In this document: positions 62,001 through 64,000 of the stretch, piece by piece
Position numbering within the stretch: position 1 is the stretch's first letter
Layout: every line of letters starts with the position of its first letter
Assembly (NCBI RefSeq): GCF_001187505.1
Contig: NZ_CP012150.1
Span: 1,860,001 to 1,924,000 of the forward strand
Length of the DNA: 64,000 bases
Direction of reading: 5' to 3'
Source: Mycolicibacterium goodii
GTDB taxonomy: Bacteria > Actinomycetota > Actinomycetes > Mycobacteriales > Mycobacteriaceae
Notes under the pieces: model-generated
The model's database searches: none
What the model was told of the DNA's origin: nothing
The model's input: the letters and a program-made list of their open reading frames with translations, nothing else
Program-made: the position numbers and the translations under genes

Positions 62001-62678
62001 TGCGTTCGAGAACGTGATCATGGTGGCCGGGGTGAGCAGGACATTCGCACCGCCGGCCAACGCAAGGTCGCACTCGTTCAGGCGAAGCGCCTGACACGCC
62101 TGGTGGATCGCCACCAGCGAGGAACTGCACGCGGTGTCGACCGCGACCGCGGGTCCCTGCAAGCCGAGGCGGAAACTGATCCGGCCTGCCGCCGCCGCGT
62201 TCGACGTCCCGATCGCCAGGTAGGCCTCGATCTCGGGATATGTGAGCTCGTCGGAGGCCATGCCGAGGTAGTCGTGGGTGGCCAGGCCGACGAAGACGCC
62301 GGTGTTGCTGTTGGCCAGCGACGTCGGCGCGATACCCGAATGTTCCACGGCGCGCCACGCGGTTTCCAGCAGGATCCGGTGCTGCGGATCCATCAGCCGC
62401 ACCTCACGGGCCGACATGCCGAAGAACGGCGCGTCGAAACCGGCTACGTCATCGACGAACCCCGCGCGGCGCGTGACCACCTTCCCCGGCGTCGACGGAT
62501 CGGGGTCGACGAACTCGTCGACGTCCCAGCGGTCGTCCGGAACATCTGATATCGCGTCGCGCCCCTCCTGGAGCAACTGCCAGTACTCCTCGGCGTTCGC
62601 TGCGCCGGGGAACCGGGCGGCGTAACCGATGATGGCGAAGCTCGGGGTCGACCCGATCGGATGCTCGGCGGAAACCAT
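55566..62678 (-). CDS. pks: Pks, N-terminal piece (KS-AT-KR-ACP-KS-AT2 start), frameshifted
   Basis: Starts at ATG 62678 with GGGAGGA upstream. KS1 has Cys184 in DTACSSS plus EAHGTGT and KTNIGH. AT1 has GHSVGQ near 638 and HAFH, hence malonyl-CoA. Module 1 has no DH or ER; KR1 begins near 1191 ([12 protein letters not shown]), lacks LDD and has the Trp before YGAAN, an A-type pattern. ACP1 is near 1498 ([11 protein letters not shown]). KS2 has Cys1736. The genuine frame ends in AT2 just after MAERG (about residue 2224); a C is missing in the coding strand near 56007, and the last stretch to the stop at 55566 is out of frame. Restored, the protein is about 3651 residues. It makes the GPL acyl chain. 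Confidence 0.92.
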   Translation of the reverse strand: MVSAEHPIGSTPSFAIIGYAARFPGAANAEEYWQLLQEGRDAISDVPDDRWDVDEFVDPDPSTPGKVVTRRAGFVDDVAGFDAPFFGMSAREVRLMDPQHRILLETAWRAVEHSGIAPTSLANSNTGVFVGLATHDYLGMASDELTYPEIEAYLAIGTSNAAAAGRISFRLGLQGPAVAVDTACSSSLVAIHQACQALRLNECDLALAGGANVLLTPATMITFSNAHMLAPDGRCKTFDAAADGYVRGEGCGVVVVKRLEDALRDGDRIRAVIRGSAINQDGASGGLTVPNGVAQQRVIADALKRAGLQPADVGYLEAHGTGTSLGDPIEAQAAGEVLGAGRAPETPLLIGSAKTNIGHLEAAAGIAGVIKVVMALENEMLPKHLNFENPSPHIPWDRLPIEVVRETMPWRRNGRPRIAGVSSFGFAGTNAHVILQEAPAISPEPAEAPVEDPRRHSVLTVSARTPDALVRLADEYRGWLRAHPEARLSDVCHTTGTGRAHLEHRAALVVNSRESAIELLGALADDRPAPGLVRGDSDDAPKTAWLFTGQGSQYPGMARELFDTEPVFAETVRRCAEAVADVLEKPLLDVIFDVDGPDADATLRQTAYAQPALFAVEMGLARLWQSWGLEPDVVVGHSVGQYSAACVAGVFDLQDGARLIAERGRLFGSLPAGGRMVAVFTAAERAERLTDRYPSLSVAAYNGANTVLSGPAEDLEAAVATLVADGVRCDWLDTSHAFHSALLDPILDDFEAFAQRLEYREPLRILIDNRTGAALGRSTRLDGAYWRRHARQPVEFAKSVRTLADLNCKLLLEIGPRPVLTAAALAAWPDPATTPRVIASMRPNTADHRQITEAVADAYAAGHLPDFHAFRQPGARKLDLPTYPFEHRQFWFTDNRTIEPADDTPSADRSPRTQTLRLLEDGQIEELATLIDGETVDEQTLRVLNKLAARHNQQRATRVRADDRYEIRWEKLTSTAAPAGAGSDWILVGDDGGAVGELADALTALGHRHRIVPLPGSDAEESDLVETLRAASAAASADGLYVVHVAAPDTTSSAMRDLLRMQHRTLGGVRRLFRAANDAQLRSPIWLVTRSAQRVTDADSVAPEQSCLWGFGRAAALELPHVWGGLADLSGDRQPGRDAAAEWSRLVGRITAARDGDDQIALRGDTVYAPRLVRRTDEPGDTALPVRGDRTYLVTGGLGAIGLEIAGYLAARGAGHLVLTSRRAPSDTVRGRLDALREQYGCDVRVLTADVADAHDVARLMAAVAAELPPLAGIVHAAGEIGTTPLSSLDDAEVDRVFAGKVWGAWHLTEALEDLPADLDFFVGTSSIASVWGGFGQTAYGAANAFLDGLAWRLRERGIAGVSVNFGPWSAGMADAESRARLEQRGVHTLSPAEALAGLADVVAGPAQGVVARIDWSKFLPLYQQAGRRAFLSELEPQAPATAAAAPTTASGRPPLVEQLTNAPVQQRKRLITEYLRNAVAEVTRVDAAEIREDAGFFDLGMDSLMAVELRRRIERGVGKDIPVTLVMDHPRLSDAAEYLLVEVLGLGEQTNPRQAAAVTARTDDPIAVVAVSCRFPGAPDPEAFWELLTGGVDAIREVPEDRWDIDEFFDPDPDTPGKTYTRFGGFLDGIDGFDPEFFGISPREAVWIEPQQRLMLETVWEGLERAGYAPADLRGSRTGVFTGVAANEYAHLLSAESIDKIEPHFITGNALNAISGRVAFALGFEGPAVAVDTACSSALVAVHQACQALQSGDCDLALAGGVNVLLSPVTVVAASRARMLSPVGRCKTFDASADGYVRSEGCGVLVLKRLSDAVRDGDRVCAVIPASSVNQDGASSGLTVPNGGAQQRLIEATLARAGLTGSDVDYLEAHGTGTPLGDPIEVQAAAAAYGAGRDADRPLLMGSVKTNIGHTESASGAAGLIKVVLSLQHGLLPRSLHFENPSPHIPWDALPVRVVDQPVPWQTNGRVRRAGVSSFGFTGTNAHVLVEEPPVTVDAAVTPSDSTGATEAVVSSDDETHVLALSARSPEALVELARRYDAWLDATPEVDLADLCHTAGVGRSHFEHRAALVVDSVDRAREGLGAIAEGRTPAGVVRGEHAHRPTTAWLFTGQGSQYPGMARELFDTQPVFAETVTQCADAVADILPRPLLEVMFAADRETADLLGHTSFAQPALFAVEMGLARLWQSWGIEPDVVLGHSVGQYAAACVAGVFSLEDGARLMAERGGCSAACPKAAGWSRCSPTPSMSSRWRASSRTCRWVPTTAPTPCSRARVRTSKRSSRRSRTRASVAHGWRPATRSTPNCSNPCSTNSRRTRRSCGSPRPHCRWCATAPGPCSPRRPRWTRSTGGGIPVSPFSSRRACARSPRWVARC

Positions 62679-62918
62679 GCCGTTGTCCTCCCTAGAATCG
62701 GCGGCGACGATGTGACCTCGCGGGGACATGTCGCGCCGGAAGATCAACTTTCCCCCCGACGGACACTATGGCATGAGCGCCGGGCTCATGCGTGTCGCCG
62801 TCCGCGGTTCAGACCCTAGGGGCAGCAACCGACAGCCGGTCGGGAGTATGTTGATCCGGCAACGGCTGCCGCCGCGCCAGGGGGGTCGGTTGAACGGGAA
62901 TCATGGGAAGGACCACGT

Positions 62919-64000
62919 TTGCGAATCGGCAAAATTACGGTTGGCCCACTTGATGAATGGTCGCTGAAGCCGGGCGCGGTCACATCCTGGCAACCGACGG
63001 TCGCCGCGCGGCAAGTGGCACAAAAAGCGCCGGTCAGTCCGGTACCCGTCAGCTACATGCAACAGCAGCATCTGCGCAACTACTGCGAACGCACCGCCGC
63101 CGGGTTGTCATTCTCCAGACAGATCATCGCGAGCTGCGAAATACCCGGCCAATGCGACATCTCCGCGATGGACCACGCCGTGAACGCATACCTGCGCAGG
63201 CACGACACATTCCGCAGTTGGTTCGAGGACGCCGGCGACGGGAATTTCATCCGGCATTCCATCGAGAATGCGGACGACATCGAATTCGTTCCCGTCGAAC
63301 ACGGTGCGATGTCCATCGACGAGATCCACGCCCACGTGGTCGACATACCGAGTCCGCTGGAGTGGGCGTGCTTCACGTTCGGGGTCATCCAGAGCGAGGA
63401 CTACTTCACCTTCTTCGCGGCCATGGACCACGTGCACGGGGACGCGACCCTGATCGGCACCACAATGGTCGAAGCCAACGGGATGTATTCGGCATTGAGT
63501 GGCGGTGGTCAGGCGCTGGCTCTCCCCGAAGCGGGCAGCTTCGACGATTTCTGTATTCGGGAACGTGAACGCACCGCCGATCTGACCGTCGACTCACCCG
63601 AGGTGCGGGCATGGATCGACTTCGCCGAAAACAACAACGGCGGATTCCCCGAGTTCCCGCTTCCGCTGGGAAATCCGAAGAAATCGACCAGCAGCGACAT
63701 GACGTCGGAAATTCTGATGGACCCCGCGCAGACCGAACGCTTCGAATCGGCGTGCACCGCGGCCGGGGCGCGTTTTGTCGGCGGTCTTTTCGCCTGCCTG
63801 GCGCAGGTGGAACACGAGTTGACCGGTGCGCTCACCTATTACGGGCTCACTCCGCGGGATTCGAGAAATGCCACGGACAATTTCATGACCCAGGGCTGGT
63901 TCACGGGGTTGATCCCGATCACCGTCCCGATCGGTGCGGCGTCATTCGCCGAGGCCGCCGGATCCGCGCAGACCTCGTTCGACTCGAACCTGAACATGGC
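62919..64000 (+). CDS. papA3: PapA-type acyltransferase, 3' end missing
   Basis: About 360 residues are visible before the right edge. The start is a TTG at 62919 with GGAAGGA seven bases upstream; no in-frame ATG or GTG lies nearby. RIGKITVGPLDEWSLKPGAVTSW is the typical PapA1/2/3 N-terminus, then SYMQQQHLRNY, and the condensation-like active site is in AAMDHVHGDATLIG (HxxxD). PapA proteins move acyl groups from Pks products or CoA to a lipid acceptor. It diverges from pks with 240 nt between. In GPL loci this gene follows pks; its exact acceptor in GPL synthesis is not established. Confidence 0.85.
   Translation, partial: MRIGKITVGPLDEWSLKPGAVTSWQPTVAARQVAQKAPVSPVPVSYMQQQHLRNYCERTAAGLSFSRQIIASCEIPGQCDISAMDHAVNAYLRRHDTFRSWFEDAGDGNFIRHSIENADDIEFVPVEHGAMSIDEIHAHVVDIPSPLEWACFTFGVIQSEDYFTFFAAMDHVHGDATLIGTTMVEANGMYSALSGGGQALALPEAGSFDDFCIRERERTADLTVDSPEVRAWIDFAENNNGGFPEFPLPLGNPKKSTSSDMTSEILMDPAQTERFESACTAAGARFVGGLFACLAQVEHELTGALTYYGLTPRDSRNATDNFMTQGWFTGLIPITVPIGAASFAEAAGSAQTSFDSNLNM

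Overview
The window is high-GC actinobacterial DNA. It carries most of a glycopeptidolipid (GPL) biosynthesis and export locus, which points to a fast-growing Mycobacterium/Mycolicibacterium related to the M. smegmatis group. Markers are an mmpS4-mmpL4a-mmpL4b exporter set, an MbtH-like protein, two four-module-in-total peptide synthetases ending in a reductase, Gap, a DGPF protein with an ECF sigma factor, FadE5, a two-module Pks and a PapA acyltransferase. Species assignment is inference; no 16S or other marker gene is present.

Layout. 1-5160 is accessory flank: a partial FAD-linked oxidase, a phospholipase D-like protein, a frameshifted GlxA/AraC-type regulator and a cobalt-type nitrile hydratase set (beta, alpha, accessory protein). 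5759-12058 is the exporter operon, closed by a strong hairpin terminator and facing a small secreted haemophore-like protein. 12655-14589 (minus strand) holds rmlA and a sulfotransferase. 14908-23565 (plus strand) is the sugar-tailoring block: a Gap paralogue, four methyltransferases, a glycosyltransferase, a probable dTDP-L-rhamnose 4-epimerase and a membrane O-acyltransferase. 23593-26214 (minus strand) is a two-gene island with a sugar C-methyltransferase-family protein and a second glycosyltransferase. A small unknown gene and about 1 kb of lower-GC gene-poor DNA precede mbtH-mps1-mps2-gap-sap-ecf (27738-48499). Convergent to that lies fadE5, followed by a DapB-like oxidoreductase, then pks (minus strand) and a divergent papA that runs off the right edge.

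How it works together. By established GPL biology, Pks (with FadE5 and outside enzymes) makes the long acyl chain. Mps1/Mps2 build acyl-D-Phe-D-allo-Thr-D-Ala-L-alaninol, with MbtH as A-domain partner. The domain order C-A-T-E-C-A-T-E-C / A-T-E-C-A-T-R fits this exactly, including release as an amino alcohol. RmlA and the epimerase feed rhamnose and 6-deoxytalose; glycosyl-, acyl- and methyltransferases decorate the peptide; MmpS4/MmpL4a/MmpL4b and Gap export it.

Points needing attention: a one-base deletion splits pks inside its second AT domain; a one-base insertion splits the regulator; a sugar C-methyltransferase architecture and a sulfotransferase suggest decorations beyond O-methyl and O-acetyl sugars; the Pks module order does not match a simple 3-hydroxy acid; mmpS4 appears to use an ATT start.
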